DNA from: Shinisaurus crocodilurus
Lineage: Eukaryota > Chordata > Lepidosauria > Squamata > Shinisauridae
Length of the DNA stretch: 64,000 bases
Assembly (NCBI GenBank): GCA_021292165.1
Contig: CM037876.1
Span: 209,873,825-209,937,824 of the forward strand
Direction of reading: 5' to 3'
Below are positions 22,707 through 34,575 of the stretch, one piece after another; positions within the stretch are counted from its first letter, which is position 1, and every line of letters starts with the position of its first letter. The translations under genes were made by a program, and so were the position numbers. Under the pieces are notes generated by a model. That model ran no database searches. It saw only the letters and a list, made by a program, of their open reading frames with translations, and was not told the origin of the DNA.

Positions 22707-23627
22707 CAGTGATGGCGAACCTATGGCACGGGTGCCACAGCTGGCACGCAGGGACCTCTCTGTGGGCACTCGAGCCATTGGTCACCAGATCGCAAAAAGA
22801 CCATCCCCTTCTGCAAAACACTAATGATTTTGTTCTTTCTCACAGTGTGGAACAGAATGATTTTATTCTAGAATTCCTGTTACAAAATTCTTTTCTACAT
22901 TGTTATCACATTTAAAAGATTTTGAAGAATGATGCACAGAGCATGGCTTGGATGTAAAGCCCTAACAGTTGACCTGAGTGCTGCATGTGTTGCTCTCAAA
23001 CTAACGGAGCATGAGCCAAGGTTTGACAAATTATCAGCATGCATGCAATAGCAAAAATCACATTAATTGTGCAAAAGCATGCCCAATGCAAACTTTTACC
23101 TAATGCAGTGTTTGGAGTCCAAGACATAAAGTGTTTAAAATGTGTTAAGCACCTTTAGTTTTCTTGTTTATCTTGCTCATCCTAGTACAGGTGGGCTTTT
23201 ACTTTTACTAATCCGACACCTGTAGAAGCAGGGAAAGGACCCGGAGTAAAGCTTGCCCCATACAATTTCAGTCTGGCATATAATCATATTACAAGTTGAG
23301 AATCCCTTATCCAAAAATACATGTGCCTAATTATTTAAAAAGTTTGTATAAATTCCCTTCAGGCTATGTGTACAATGTAGTACTATAATAATTTTTTGAG
23401 TTGATTTTTTTTCCAACAAAAAACTGTTTGTATCATTGAAAGCTCTGTTATTGTGTTTTTCTTTTAAGACAAAAGATGTTAATTAGGTCGGACAACTGTA
23501 TGAGTTGTTTTTCTAAAACTAAAACCTCGGTATTCAGGTTTAATTGCAGTGTTGGCACTTTGAAATAAATAAGTTGGTTTTGTGTTGCAGTTTGAGCACT
23601 CGGGCTCAAAAAGGTTCGCCATCACTG
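22707..23627 (+). mobile_element. hAT element, Buster-like, complete with 8-bp TSD
   Basis: The termini CAGTGATGGCGAACCTATGG and AAAAGGTTCGCCATCACTG are inverted repeats, and the element is flanked on both sides by a perfect CTCTATGT octamer. The central TA of the octamer fits the nnnTAnnn target preference described for Buster-type hATs. At 921 bp it is far too short for an intact transposase; one short plus-strand reading near 22.93 kb resembles a transposase C-terminal tail. The copy at the left edge of the window is the same family in inverse orientation. Confidence 0.92.
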
Positions 23628-23789
23628 CTCTATGTAGAATTTTAACCTATATAGAAGGAAAGCACCCTTTTGGGGTCATTTATATTAATTTTATGTTCAG
23701 TGTTGAATAAGTACATCTAAATGTTTTCTAGTAACAACTCTTGGCCTGCATAAGAAATAGTGATTTTAAAAAAATCTTACAGCACTTTG

Positions 23790-23817
23790 AATAATAGTAG
23801 TAGTAGTAGTAGTAGTA

Positions 23818-23860
<43 letters not shown>

Positions 23861-23863
23861 GTC
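23790..23863. repeat. (TAG)n-(TAA)n trinucleotide microsatellite
   Basis: About ten AGT/TAG units pass into about fifteen AAT units. The leucine-rich frame on the minus strand is an artefact of this. Confidence 0.95.
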
Positions 23864-24872
23864 TTGCAGTGTTGTCCCATGTTTGCATTTCTGACATTTT
23901 ATAGAAGCCAATAATGGACAGGGTTGCTCTGCAAGATGGGTAACAATGAAATATTTATTTCTGCTGGAATTGGCTTCCTGGAAAGAATTTATATGTAAAT
24001 TATTAATCTTAAATAGGTGAAATTGATTCTTTTTGTAACTTGGTTTATGATTCAAAGTGCCTCTTAACTGGAGATAAGAGTAAGAAGAAAAAAAGACCCA
24101 TTTTGTGTAACCTTGTATTTAAGCGCTAGCTTGGTAGCCATAGATAACCAGGAATTGCATGAAGGCAAGTAAGTGAGCTGGTAGAGGAGGGATGGAGTGC
24201 TCTGTCCACTCACTATGCCCAGGGTAGAAGTGAAGGGGGCTACCAGATGAGGGAAGGCCCCTCCTCCGCATGTAGCATAGAAATGCAACTCTCCCTCCCT
24301 CCTCTGGCAGCCCCCAGCAGGCTAGTATTTTTCTTTTCTTTTTGCAAGCCAGTACCTTTTGTGGGCATATTACAAGGCTGATTTTGTGAAGATAAATAGA
24401 TAGATAGATATTCTTTCCCCCTGTTTTTTAAAATTGTTTTTACAATTTGGTTTTGTTATAACTTTTTGAAATTCACAATAAAAATTTATTTTAAAAAGGC
24501 TGATTTTCTGAATATTTAATTTCCTTTAACTATTCCTATTCTTGTGGTTTGTTTGTTTTTCCAGGTCAGTTTCATGAATTCAAAAGAAACTTACCAGTGA
24601 TTTCTGGGTCCCGGGGTTGGTTTTCTTGTGTTTTTGTAAGTACTACTATGTTTTAATATGTACTTGTACCTGCTAAGAAGTGCATATGTTTGTGCGTGAG
24701 TGTTCATTTTTAAAAAATTGTAAACTGATTTTCTACTTCAGGCACCCAAGGTGATGTATACAATGTAGAATCATGGTTAAAATCAAGGGCAAACATGTTT
24801 GCTCCATGCAGGGAGCTGATCCATTGAAGGCCTCTTGCCCCACTTGTCACCTTAGTGCCCAGCCACACACTA
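23864..24872. other. No gene; one weak exon-like segment
   Basis: The interval 24565-24635 is preceded by TTTGTTTGTTTTTCCAG and followed by GTAAGT, with one reading frame open for 23 codons. It matches no protein I know, and such pairings occur by chance in DNA of this length. A short (ATAG)n run lies near 24.4 kb. Confidence 0.25.
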
Positions 24873-24960
24873 CATTTATTTATTTATTTGCATGTATATA
24901 CCGCCTTACCTGCTAAAAAGCCATGAAGGTGGTGTACGTGTACAACAATTTAAAACACTA
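24873..24960 (-). mobile_element. LINE 3' tail fragment, minus strand
   Basis: (TTTA)n followed by GTATATACCGCCTTACCTGC and GGTGGTGTACGTGTACAACA is the reverse of an L2-like 3' end. No coding part. Confidence 0.55.
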
Positions 24961-25088
24961 TTAAGAAAATTGGGTCCAGAGTATTCACTTCAAGAGAGGT
25001 CTTTCCATGCCACACATTGAAACAGTCAGCTACCCACTGCTCTTCAGACTCTGTAGGCAGGGCTACTCCACACACGGAGGGGAGGTGC

Positions 25089-25155
25089 ATGTGACTCCGT
25101 GGTAGAGCATATGCTTTGCATGTACAAGCTCCCATGTTTGATCCCTGGCTTAGGT
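25089..25155 (+). mobile_element. tRNA-headed SINE fragment
   Basis: GTGGTAGAGCATATGCTTTGC followed by CATGTTTGATCCCTGGC matches the head of the fuller minus-strand SINE near 50.7 kb (GTGGTAGAGCACCTGTTTTGC, GGTTCAATCCC). Only the head region remains. Confidence 0.6.
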
Positions 25156-25313
25156 CCATGTAAATATGCTTAAGATCACAATGCAAATCATGGTTAGAAT
25201 GTGACGTCGAATTCAAATTCTAGTTTAAAACCATGGTTGTGGCATTCTGGCTTAATACATTTGAAATAAGTAAAAAGGATTTACAGACAATAGTGAAAAC
25301 TCCTATTCCATAA

Positions 25314-25388
25314 CATAGAATCATAGAATAGTTGAGTTGGAAGGGGCCCTATAAGGCCATCGAGTCCAACCCCCTGCTCAATGCAGCA
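25314..25388 (-). mobile_element. CR1 LINE 3' end, minus strand
   Basis: CATAGAATCATAGAATAG, TTGGAAGGGGCCCTATAAGG and CATCGAGTCCAACCCCCTGC are the reverse complement of the 3' end of the CR1 seen at 20.7 kb. It is a severely 5'-truncated copy. Confidence 0.88.
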
Positions 25389-26039
25389 GAACAGATGTGG
25401 GCAGCCCAGGCAGTCACCCATCCAAGCACTGACCTGGCTCATTCCTGCTTAGCTTCAGCACGTGGCCTGCATTATGTGCGCTTGACGCCATTCACAGTGT
25501 GTGCAATGGAGAAAAAAATGGTAAAAACCTTTATGGTGACCACAGGAATATTTAAAGCGTGATGCACACGTTTAGGTTATACATGCTTTAATAGCCTTAA
25601 AGAATATTCATTGACTGTTATCTTCATTGTGAGAGTAGTGTGTGTGTGCGTGTGTGTGTGTGTGTGTATTCATATTTGCTTAATCTGGAATAAAAGAGAG
25701 GAATCCTAAGAACTGTCCCCTCTAAAAAGGTAAACTGACCGAGGAAGAAATGTTGATCTACGAAATGTTGACACTGCACTTTTCCACATAAGGGTGTTTT
25801 TTTTTTCTGGTTTTGATCAAATGGGATGAGAAGATCTGGGTGACCAAGCAAACAGCATTCAGATAGCAGTGGGGTTTATACATTGAATAAGGAAGCGTGA
25901 TATGGAATAAGACTGTTATTGATTTTTCTAAAGTCAACAGCAAAAGTCTTATTGACTTAATTTTATTAGGATTGCATCCAAGATAAAGTATATCTATCTT
26001 TGAATCCTTTAAAGTGGTGCTCGCAACATAAGGTTAACA
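25389..26039. other. No gene; contains a (TG)n repeat
   Basis: A TG microsatellite with one CG interruption lies near 25636-25668. The remainder is unremarkable. Confidence 0.5.
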
Positions 26040-26128
26040 GTGCAATTCTATGCATGCCAACTGAGAAGTAAGACCTACCATATTAAATCGGTCTTGGTCA
26101 CTAGTAAGCGTGTGTAGGATTGTAGCCT
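26040..26128. mobile_element. Palindromic MITE, TGCAATTCTATGCATG type
   Basis: GTGCAATTCTATGCATGCC pairs with the terminal GTGTGTAGGATTGTAGCC, with GAAGTAAGACC toward the middle. It belongs to the fold-back family seen near 11.6, 14.3 and 35.1 kb. Confidence 0.55.
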
Positions 26129-26244
26129 AAGGGAGCAATCTTATGGCGGTATGGCCCCTAGACAGCGTCTGAGCTCGGAGTCAGAGCTCCGACCTCCCTC
26201 CCCCTCCCCACTGGCACAGAAAGAACTGCACTGGCTGCACACAC

Positions 26245-26498
26245 AGCCAGCGTGGTGTAGTGGTGAGAGTGTAGGGCTGGGACTCCGGGAGATCCGGGTT
26301 CTAGTCCCCGCTCGGCCATGAAACTCAGTGGGTGACTTTGGGCCAGTCAGTCACTGACTCTCAGCCTCACCTACCTCACAGGGTTGTTGTGAGGATAAAA
26401 TGAAGAGGAGGAGGAGGAGGATTGTGAAAGCCGCCTTGGGTTCCTTGCGGGGGGAAGAGGCGGGGTATAAATATAATAAATAAATAAATAAATAAATA
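26245..26498 (+). mobile_element. Sauria SINE, full length
   Basis: Head AGCCAGCGTGGTGTAGTGG, B-box-like GGTTCTAGTCC, a small duplication CAGTCAGTCA in the body, an expanded GAGGAGGAGG run, and the tail GGCGGGGTATAAATATAATAAATAAAT. All parts are in the expected order. Confidence 0.9.
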
Positions 26499-26876
26499 TC
26501 CGAGGTCGGGTAAATATCCCGAGGTCGGGAAAGGGAACAGGGGGCATTTCAGTGGGCAGGGAGGGGAGGAGATTGGAGAACAAAAAAGCCCACCTAGCGA
26601 AAATGCATGGCGGGAGGATGGGGGGGCGGAGATCACCCCTGCCGCTCCTCCAGCTCTGCATTGTATGCGCATAAGCTTCCAAGTATGGGGGGGGGAGCTT
26701 ACGGGCATCGCCATAGGAATCTGCCCTAAGAAAATTCCAATTCCATCAATGAGTGGACAATGGAATGAAAGTCACTTGATAATCCACAAAACACAGAATA
26801 GATTAAAGGCATTACCTTAGTGTTGCTATAATGTCTGTCACTTTGTAATGTTTGGTCTTTTTTTATAGCTTTTGAG

Positions 26877-27085
26877 ACAGTTAGTGTAGTGGTTAGAGTG
26901 TTGGATTTAGATGTGGGAGCTCTGGGTTCAAATCCCTGCTCAGCTACAGGGATGACCTTGGGCCAGTCACTACCTCTCTGCTCAACCTCTTTTCCAGGAT
27001 GGTTGTGACTGTGAGGGCAAAGGAGAAGCGAAGCATGTATGTGGCCCTGAGCTTTTACAAAGGATCATTATTTTATTGTAATACT
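26877..27085 (+). mobile_element. Diverged tRNA-headed SINE
   Basis: AGTTAGTGTAGTGGTTAGAG, then GGGTTCAAATCCC and GACCTTGGGCCAGTCACT, match the head and body of the Sauria SINE. The second half is diverged and ends near ATTATTTTATTGTAATAC. It is an older subfamily than the copies with long AAAT tails. Confidence 0.75.
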
Positions 27086-27525
27086 TCTCTGAATCTCTGC
27101 TTAGCCTGCTCCCTTCTAAACATAGGAGTCCCAGGTTTTCTAGTCTTCTAGGTTGTATTTAACTGTGTGTGTTCCTTACGCCTGGTTATTTTTGTTGGCT
27201 TGTTTGCCACTATCAGTAGAGGAGAAAAAGAACAAACATCAATCAGTACCATGAGTGAAAGAGTAAAGGTGAATGGATCACTTGTAGAGAATGACTGGTG
27301 AATTAGCATGAAAGAAGATTAATTCTCTTAGTATTCTTGTTTGTTTGCACTTGTATGATGTTTTAGGCTGTTTTTATATGCACACAGCTTTGGTTGTTGT
27401 TGTGGTTGTTTGAAAAATGGTATTAAAATAGACCATAAAGAAGGGCATATGATCACAGGGAGCACAAAGTAGTGATGTATTTTTTTACCCCTTGGAACCC
27501 AAAGGTTGATTCCTAGAAGAGGATT
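27086..27525. other. No gene recognised
   Basis: Unique-looking sequence with a short TTGTTGTTG run. No supported feature. Confidence 0.4.
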
Positions 27526-27533
27526 GTTTAACA

Positions 27534-27661
27534 CAGCTGTACCAACCTGATGCCCTGCAAATGTTTTGGACTACAACTCTCAACTGTCCAGGGCATGCTA
27601 GCTGGGACTGAGGGGAGCAGAAGTCTGAAACGTCTTGAGGGTACTGGATTGGGGAAGGCTG
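27534..27661. mobile_element. Small palindromic hAT MITE with perfect TSD
   Basis: A perfect 8-bp duplication GTTTAACA flanks the element. The ends CAGCTGTACCAACCTGATGC and GGATTGGGGAAGGCTG are imperfect inverted repeats, with GTTTTGGACTACAACTC inside the left arm. TA lies at positions 4-5 of the target. It is non-coding and one of several related copies here. Confidence 0.88.
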
Positions 27662-27829
27662 GTTTAACACCGGAGAAGGCGAGACTCCAGAGTTAGATAT
27701 CTCCCTCTCACCTTTTGCAAGGGAGCATCTGTTTAACCTGCACTTTACTGGCCTTTGCAGTATGTGACACTCAGCTGAGAAGTGGGTGTTGCAAACAGGC
27801 TCATAGACCTTTGGGCATGAGAAAGTGCA

Positions 27830-27853
27830 TATATATATATATATATACACACA
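27830..27853. repeat. (TA)n-(CA)n microsatellite
   Basis: Short TA run followed by CACACAC. It underlies tyrosine/isoleucine-rich false frames. Confidence 0.9.
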
Positions 27854-28121
27854 CCATCATACTTTTGTATACTTTTAGGGGATTTGCTGTGAATGTGTCA
27901 AAAATAAGGCACTAATTAGTACAGAACTGCCATCTAAAGACCTTTGGGTAATGCAAATAAAGATTGCAGAAAGAAAGACCAAGAAAGTATTTGATGGCAC
28001 TATGTGAAATTAATAATTAGAGATTACTTTATGAAGGTGGCCCTTGAATTGGAATCTTATGGAGTCAAATTTACTAAGTGGGTCAGGATGGTAAATGGAT
28101 TTAGTTCATTTTTGGTCTATA

Positions 28122-28230
28122 GATGTTTTGGTCTACAGCTCCCAGCATGCCTTTCCATTGACCATCCTGGCTGAAGTTGATGGGTGTTGAAGTCCAAAAC
28201 ATCTGGAGAGCACCAGGTTGGGGAAGGCAG
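28122..28230. mobile_element. Small hAT MITE, left-truncated
   Basis: AGATGTTTTGGTCTACAGCTCC pairs with AGTCCAAAACATCTGGAG, and the right end CACCAGGTTGGGGAAGGCAG is that of the 27.5-kb element. The left terminus is missing or badly decayed. Confidence 0.7.
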
Positions 28231-29716
28231 GTATCTTCTTTTCCTGTTCTGGAGTGTATGTGTAACTAAGTGTAAGTAAATGCATGTGCACACCCACCCA
28301 CCCACCCCTCCCAATATCGCAAGGGTGGATTGATTCATTTACTGATATAAAAACAAAATCACTTAGCACTAGCCATTCATTCATCATAGTAGATGGTGCG
28401 GTAAAAGGTTAATGGCTCAGTGGATGGATGAGATCTACGATAAATAACTGTGCTGTTTAGAGGCCTGGTGATATAAGTTTATGGCAGGTAAAAGAGAGCT
28501 TTTACCCACTTAGCACAATGTTTGATAAAGATAGTAGTACTATAAAAACATCTGTATGCCTAAAATTGATTGGAAACAAAATTCAGCTCTTAATGAAACA
28601 TGTATAGTAGTAAGCTGTGAAAATAAATAAGTAAATAAACAATGATGGCAAATTCTAGAACTGTTGCTGTTAGGCTGAAGTCCTGCACACAGGTTACATA
28701 AATTCCACAGACGTCTGTGGGCTTTATGCAGACTTTGTCCAGCTTTAGGTCTCAATCTTGCATCTTGGGCACACACAGCAGGTTGCTAGTGGCTTGTCAT
28801 AGGGGTCTAGTGGGACCCTCCTGTCTCCCACCATGATGCTTCTGTTCTTAGTGTGCTATTTCTGTGCCTGGCACTTTGCAAGATGACAGGCCATTCACTT
28901 CAAGCTGTGGCCATCCCATACTTCATGTTAGTACATCTAGAAACCTGCTCTTGCTCAGTTCTCTCTACGCCTACATCTGCCGAGGGAATTCTGGGGGATA
29001 AGCTGGCTGCTTTAAGGGCCTCAGCTTAAAGTGAATGACCTATCAAATTACAATGTACCTGGCACAAGGTGGTGTGTCAGGTGAAGGAGTAGTGACAGTG
29101 TGATGGAAGAAGAGACAGTAGTAATGAGCTGTGTGAGAAGTTATTCTGCTGTTCTTCATGCAGGAGGAATAGTGAATTGTGACTTTTCTATTGCAGTAAA
29201 AAAGACAGGAGATTCCAGGTGGGATTTCGAAGGCTAACTAGGTATCAACTACAGTAGACACTAGCCTGTGTGACCAGATGTATCATGGTGTTCACTAATG
29301 TTTTATAACTCATATTACTTTTCTTTCATGCATCTTACTGCTTTTATTTGCCAGCACTGGATTTCATCAGTCATCAAATTGCACAGTGACCAGTATAAAA
29401 AAGAATAGTTTGTGCAGTTTCCCTGTTTACTGTCTTCCAGATGCTGCTGCTGTCTGATACCAATGGCTTGAGAACTGTTCTTTCGCTCCTTATTAAGATG
29501 TGTCCAGACTATTCCTGTTTGCTAAACTTTGTTTCTAAATTTTCTTTTCCCTTGTATCCATCTCATCATATCTTGCTCCTTGAGTGTCTCATGACACACA
29601 GAGATGAATGTACACATGAGCTTTTCTATCTGTGAATGACTGGAATTTGACTTAATTTGGGGCTTGTGTTTTGTCTGCCCCCTGTACAAAACTGAACAAA
29701 AAGTACAAAGTATGCT
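28231..29716. other. No gene recognised
   Basis: A C-rich (CCCA)n run lies near 28293. Frames on both strands are short and domain-free. Confidence 0.4.
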
Positions 29717-29724
29717 ACCTGAAC

Positions 29725-29936
29725 CAGTGGTGCACTTGGGGTTGGACTTTGGGGCAGATGTCCAGGTCCCCATTCAACAGAATGAACAGGAGGGCCTCTG
29801 AACTCAGCAGTTTGAAGTAAGTGAAGTAATATACAGTACCATCTAAAGAGGGGCTCTGCTGTAAGTCCGTTGTCCACAGGGGGCCCTCTGCAATACCATT
29901 AAGTCCAGAGTCTAAAACTAGTTAAGTGCACCACTG
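29725..29936. mobile_element. Short hAT-like element, CAGTGGTGCACTT ends
   Basis: CAGTGGTGCACTTGGGG and AGTTAAGTGCACCACTG are terminal inverted repeats. The flanking octamers ACCTGAAC and ACTTGAAC differ at one base. The target has no central TA, which separates it from the Buster-like group. There is no coding capacity. Confidence 0.75.
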
Positions 29937-30189
29937 ACTTGAACAGATCAAAAGAGTAGCAGTTGAGGAGGAAGAAGGAAGGAGATGAACAGTGGAAAGG
30001 GGCAGGTAAGGGGAGGAGAACAGAGAATGAGTGAATACAAAAGCTGCCTCTGGATAAAGGGGTATGCAAGACCCGTGATGCTCTATTGCTCCCTATTTTT
30101 CTCTGTTGCTCTTTTGAAAGGAACCAGCTAGTTTAGGAAAAAAAGTAAAGCATGAAGAAGAGCAAGTAGGAACATGCAGTAGTGACTGG

Positions 30190-30475
30190 GAGAGTCTTCC
30201 CAGTGGTGGTGCCCCATCTATGGAACACCAGGAAGGCTCACTTGGTGCCTGGATTGTGATCTTTTTGGCAACAGCTGAAGTAGACCTTTTAAGAACTTCG
30301 AGCTCTGAACTGATTGGTTTTATTCCGCGTTGAAATTCTGTTTTTACATTTTCTGTGTGCTATATTGCATTTATATTGAATTTGTTTTGTGGATTAGGGT
30401 ATTTTAATTGAATTTTATTGTGTGAAAACTACTTTGGCAAATTCTCTTTGATAGGTGGAGTAAAAATCTATTAAA
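30190..30475 (+). mobile_element. Decayed L2-type LINE 3' end
   Basis: The left part translates to a broken VVVPHLWNTRKAH reading that resembles the AAP.LWN.LP motif at the C-terminus of L2/CR1-type polyproteins. It is followed by a T-rich 3' UTR ending GATAGGTGGAGTAAAAATCTATTAAAT. No intact frame remains. Confidence 0.55.
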
Positions 30476-30770
30476 TTATATAGATTTCCCTAGTATATAC
30501 AGCAGCAGATTGTGCAAAAACCTGCCAGTTCAGATGGTCCCCTAACTTTTGCTACTGCAGCTTGAAGAATTGTTATCAGTTTCTTCTCTTGCTTAACTTG
30601 CTTTTGATCAACTTCACAAAAACATTAATATTTACAGATAATTTATTTTCTTACTATTTGTTGGGGGAAATACTCTACCCCTTTTATTATCCTGTTCAGA
30701 GTTCCTTTTCTATTCCTGTACAGTAAGAATTTATCTTCAGATTTTTTCCCTGCAGTTTCTTTTCTAGTTG

Positions 30771-30794
30771 TGTGTGTGTGTGTGTGTGTGTGTG
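30771..30794. repeat. (TG)12 microsatellite
   Basis: Uninterrupted TG run. Confidence 0.95.
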
Positions 30795-30933
30795 GTCATG
30801 CTCAAGGCATTAGGTACGATTTAGCCTTGTAAGATGGCAGTGTCCATTCATTTAACATCTTGAACTGGATCTGTTTAATCCCCACCCAATCTCTTGGTGA
30901 TTTTTAATTTTTTTTAAAAAAAAAATTGAAATC

Positions 30934-31073
30934 AAATCAGATACCAAGACTTAGGGAATGGTTTGTCAAATTATGGGACATGGCAATTTTGAACAAATTG
31001 ATTTGGGCTATTTGAGCTAGCCAGGGAATGTGTAGTTATTTGAACAAGATTGGAAATTGTTAAAGCAATTTTG
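30934..31073 (+). repeat. Left arm of a long imperfect inverted repeat
   Basis: This arm contains AAATCAGATACC, TGTCAAATTATGGGA, AGGGAATGTGTAGTT and TTGAACAAGA in that order. All reappear in the same order on the opposite strand about 700 bp further right. Small insertions separate the matches, so the arms are old or diverged. Confidence 0.75.
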
Positions 31074-31512
31074 TAATGACAAGAAAATTGCAATGCTTGG
31101 CAATTCCTTTCTTCTTATATAAGGTAATTCCTTAAATAAATAATTTTGAGGTACTTGCACTAACATACCGATATAGGCATTGAATGAATTAACTTAGATA
31201 TTTTGTTTGGTAGGTGTATATAAATAGTTTCTATGTAAAGTATTGAGACTGGCAATATTTATCAATCTTATATTTAGAAGTGTAAATTAAGAAGTAAAAA
31301 GGAGTAATATAAAAATGATATAATAGGGCTACACAAAGTTATACCTTCATATTCATTTGATTTGTCTTTCTAATTCTTTGAGTACTGAAGTGGTGATATA
31401 TTGGATGTGAATATTTTGTTTAAAATTTTTAACAACAGAATAAAATAATTTTTTAAAATGTCTTGGTGGTTTCTTTTTCAAATATTTTAATTTAAAACAA
31501 CACAAGGGAAAA

Positions 31513-31532
31513 GATAGATAGATAGATAGATA
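31513..31532. repeat. (GATA)5 microsatellite
   Basis: Short tetranucleotide repeat inside the loop of the long inverted repeat. Confidence 0.9.
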
Positions 31533-31772
31533 CAACCATTATATCATTTCATAACCTAGAATATTATGAAATATGTCACATAGATAAACCAAAGAAATCA
31601 AAAATAGTGTAACCATTTACATAGCCCAGTATCATGTAGAGACTTTCACATTCTTCCCTTCTACTACTTTCTGTATGGTATGTTGGGTGGCTATGTTAAG
31701 ATACAAATACGTCCTATTTATTTTAGGGAATCCCCTAATAAAAGTGGAAAGGGGTTCATTGGTTTATTGTTC

Positions 31773-31898
31773 CAAAATTGTTTGAACCATTTCTAGTCTT
31801 GTTCAAATTTTGTACAACTACACATTCCCTGACTAGTTTGAATAGCCCAAATTTCCCATAATTTGACATGCTATTCTCTGATTCTAGGTATCTGATTT
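31773..31898 (-). repeat. Right arm of a long imperfect inverted repeat
   Basis: The reverse complement of the arm at 30.9 kb. The intervening ~700 bp is AT-rich and has a ~60-codon minus-strand frame without a known domain. No clear terminal motif or target duplication was found, so transposon, inverted duplication and fold-back origins all remain open. Confidence 0.75.
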
Positions 31899-33512
31899 GC
31901 TTTCAAATACTTTGCGTGAGCAATTCTAGCTGCCATGTTCATATAAATAAAAAGAGTCTCTATTCTTTGTCACCTGTCTTTTAACATACCTTAGCAAGAA
32001 TATCTTAGGTCAGAGTCAAGAGAGAGTTTCTTGTTAAGAATTTTGTTTTTTGCTGCTAGAATTTGTTTCCAGAATATGTCCGCTTATTTACGTTGCCAAT
32101 AACGCTAGTAAATATCTTTTAACCACATTTCCAACAATTGTCAGAATAATCCTGCTGCATCTTCAATATTTATTTTTATAGGAATCATATAACATCAGCG
32201 GTGGTTTCTTAACTTTACTAAATCTTATAAACATACTGTACATTGAGCAATCCTTTCAAAACTATATTTTTGTTGCTTTGTCTGCCTTTGCCTCATGTGC
32301 AGTATTTGCCACAAACAGGCCTCTGAGTTAAGTTTTCATTGCAGAATGTTTGTATCCTCTGTACCTTACAGGGGCTGTGCTTGCCTACTGCATAAGAAAC
32401 TGAATCCAGTGCAGTGCCCCCCCCCCGTATTCTAGAGTGTGATGTTCCAAAAAGAAGCCATTTATAGTATCAGTAAGCTGCTTCTCCAAACCATGTACAG
32501 ATGTGTCATTCAGCCAGTTAATATCGGGGTTGTTGAAATCATCCATTATTATTTTTTTCCTCTGGCAGATTTTGCCACTTCATTAATATCTTTCAACGTA
32601 CTGAGTTGCTTGGCTGCTTCTTCTTTTACATGGCTTATATCATATCATGCCATCACAGCACATTCTGCAGTTTCAAGTTAATTGCTCAATTAACAGCGGT
32701 ATTCATAAAGTGCTAGGAAAATTCCACAACTAATGATTTGGACAATTTCAAAATAGGTTGGTATTTCATAGTTTTAAATGTCAGGCATGCCAGTATCGGC
32801 AGGCACAGGATTGTCTAAGCTTTGAACTCTATATAGCTATAGAGACTAGAAATTGAAAGGGGAGTGTTTAGTACCACCCCTTCCCCATATCGGGGAGTTC
32901 TGTGTCCATCTTTAATCATCTGTATTTCTGGGGAAATGAATTAAAAGTATGTAATGGCTCCTTATTATGGTTGTATCCTGCCTGCCAGAATGCAGAAAAA
33001 ACCTACATAAATACGTTTCTGTTGTCTGACCTCTTGGCCTTTGTGATGGTATGGAGACTGGATGTTTCTTGAATGTGTGGACCTTTGCTTATAATGCCCT
33101 GTCTCCTCTTTTGCATTTGCCACATTGGATGCCTAGCATAAATAGTTGTTAACTATCATTTAGCCACAATACACATTCTCCTGGAGGCAAAAGGCAGTGA
33201 TCTTCTTTTTTCATGGTGGTGCTGCGGTACAGATATTACTTCAACGAAGGATTACATTTAAGTGTGTTTCCAGGAATCATGGAGAGTATGCATTTTGTAT
33301 ATATAGCTTTCCATTGTGACATGCATGAGCATGTACCGTATATATAACTCCCCTGTACTGGTCAATTTGTATCTGAAAAAGGTCTGGACTTTCCATTAGG
33401 CTGGTTGGGGCTGTTGACCCCAGGTAGCAGCTTTTGGGGTACCATGGTAGTGGGTGCCATTTAGATTTCTTGTCTTAGGCAACAAATAGGCCTTGCAAAT
33501 TCACAAAAGTTG
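31899..33512. other. No gene recognised
   Basis: C-run near 32418. Frames are short and lack domains. Confidence 0.4.
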
Positions 33513-33728
33513 TTATTTACTTATTTATTAAATGTATATCCTGTCCTTACTACAAAGAGCTCAGGGTGATGTACCCCATTGTATCCTTACAACAGCCTTG
33601 GAAGGTAGGTTAGGCTGAGAGATAATGATTGGCCAAAGGTCAGTGAGCTTATAGGCTGTGTGGGAATTTGAACCTGGGTCTTCTCAGGTCTAGTCTTGAC
33701 ACCTTAATCGCTTCACTGTGCTGGCTGT
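33513..33728 (-). mobile_element. Old tRNA-headed SINE, minus strand
   Basis: On the minus strand a tRNA-like head with GGTTCAAATTCCC is followed by the body block GGCTGTTGTAAGGATACAA and a TAAATAAGTAAAT tail. The arrangement is that of Sauria-type SINEs but divergence is high. Confidence 0.7.
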
Positions 33729-33744
33729 ACTAGCCTACACACAT

Positions 33745-34575
33745 TTATTTATTAAAATGATATCCTGACTTTCCAGTAAAAATAGCACTCAAGGCAGCTA
33801 GCAATAAAATACAGATAAAATAACAAAGTTATAAGTAAAACATAACACACCCAATAAAATGCATCCAATAAAAGCACATCAATAAGAAAGAAATAACAGC
33901 ACCCACCAGATTAAAACCTACATAAGCAGCAAAATGGCTTAAGACGCCAAAAGCTTTTCTTAATAATGTATTTGCCTGCCAGCAGAAAAACAACAGAGGT
34001 AGAGCTAGGCTGGCCTCCCTTGACAGGGAGTTCCAGAGCCTTGGAGCAGCCACTGAGAAGGCCCTTTCTCATGTTCCTACCAAATGTGTTTCTGATGGTG
34101 GTGGGACAGAGTGAAGACCTTTCCTGAGGATTTGAAAACCCAGGCAGGCTCATATGGGAGAATGTGGTTTTATAGCCTGATCCCAACTTGTGCTGGGCTT
34201 TATAGCTCATAACCAGCACTTTTAATTGTGCCCAAATTGGACTGGTAGTCAGTGAAGCTGTTGAAACATGACAGTTGCATGCTCCGTATTATCAATCATA
34301 TGGCTGAAGTATTCTGGGACTGTTGAAGTTTCCTAACCCTTTTCAAAGGTAGCCCCATGTAGAGCAGATGATAGCAGTCCAAATGGGTTGTAAAAAAAGC
34401 ATGTGTCACCATGGCCAGATCTGACATCTGCATGGATGCGCACAGTTGGCGCACTAGCCTTAGATATGCAAATGTACTCCTGACCACCACCAAAACCTGG
34501 GCATGGTTCAGAGCTGAATCGAGTACACCCAATGAGCTGAATCCAAGAGTGCACATAAACATTTACTAGCTTCAT
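33745..34575 (-). pseudogene. Decayed L2-type LINE, C-terminal part and 3' UTR
   Basis: On the minus strand broken frames read LRLVRQLCASMQMSDLAMVT, then LLYMGLPLKRVRKLQ, and later AAPRLWNSLSREASL. These align in order with the C-terminal region of the intact L2 at 41.6-44.6 kb (LHLIRQLRPYLP, ALYVGLPLKTVRKLQ, AAPTLWNSLPSD). Stops and shifts lie between them, and the RT core is missing. An A/T-rich 3' tail ends at the left. Confidence 0.8.

Noticed and set aside
23777..24055. Leucine-rich frame on the minus strand
   Set aside because: It is the translation of a (TAA)n/(TAG)n microsatellite.
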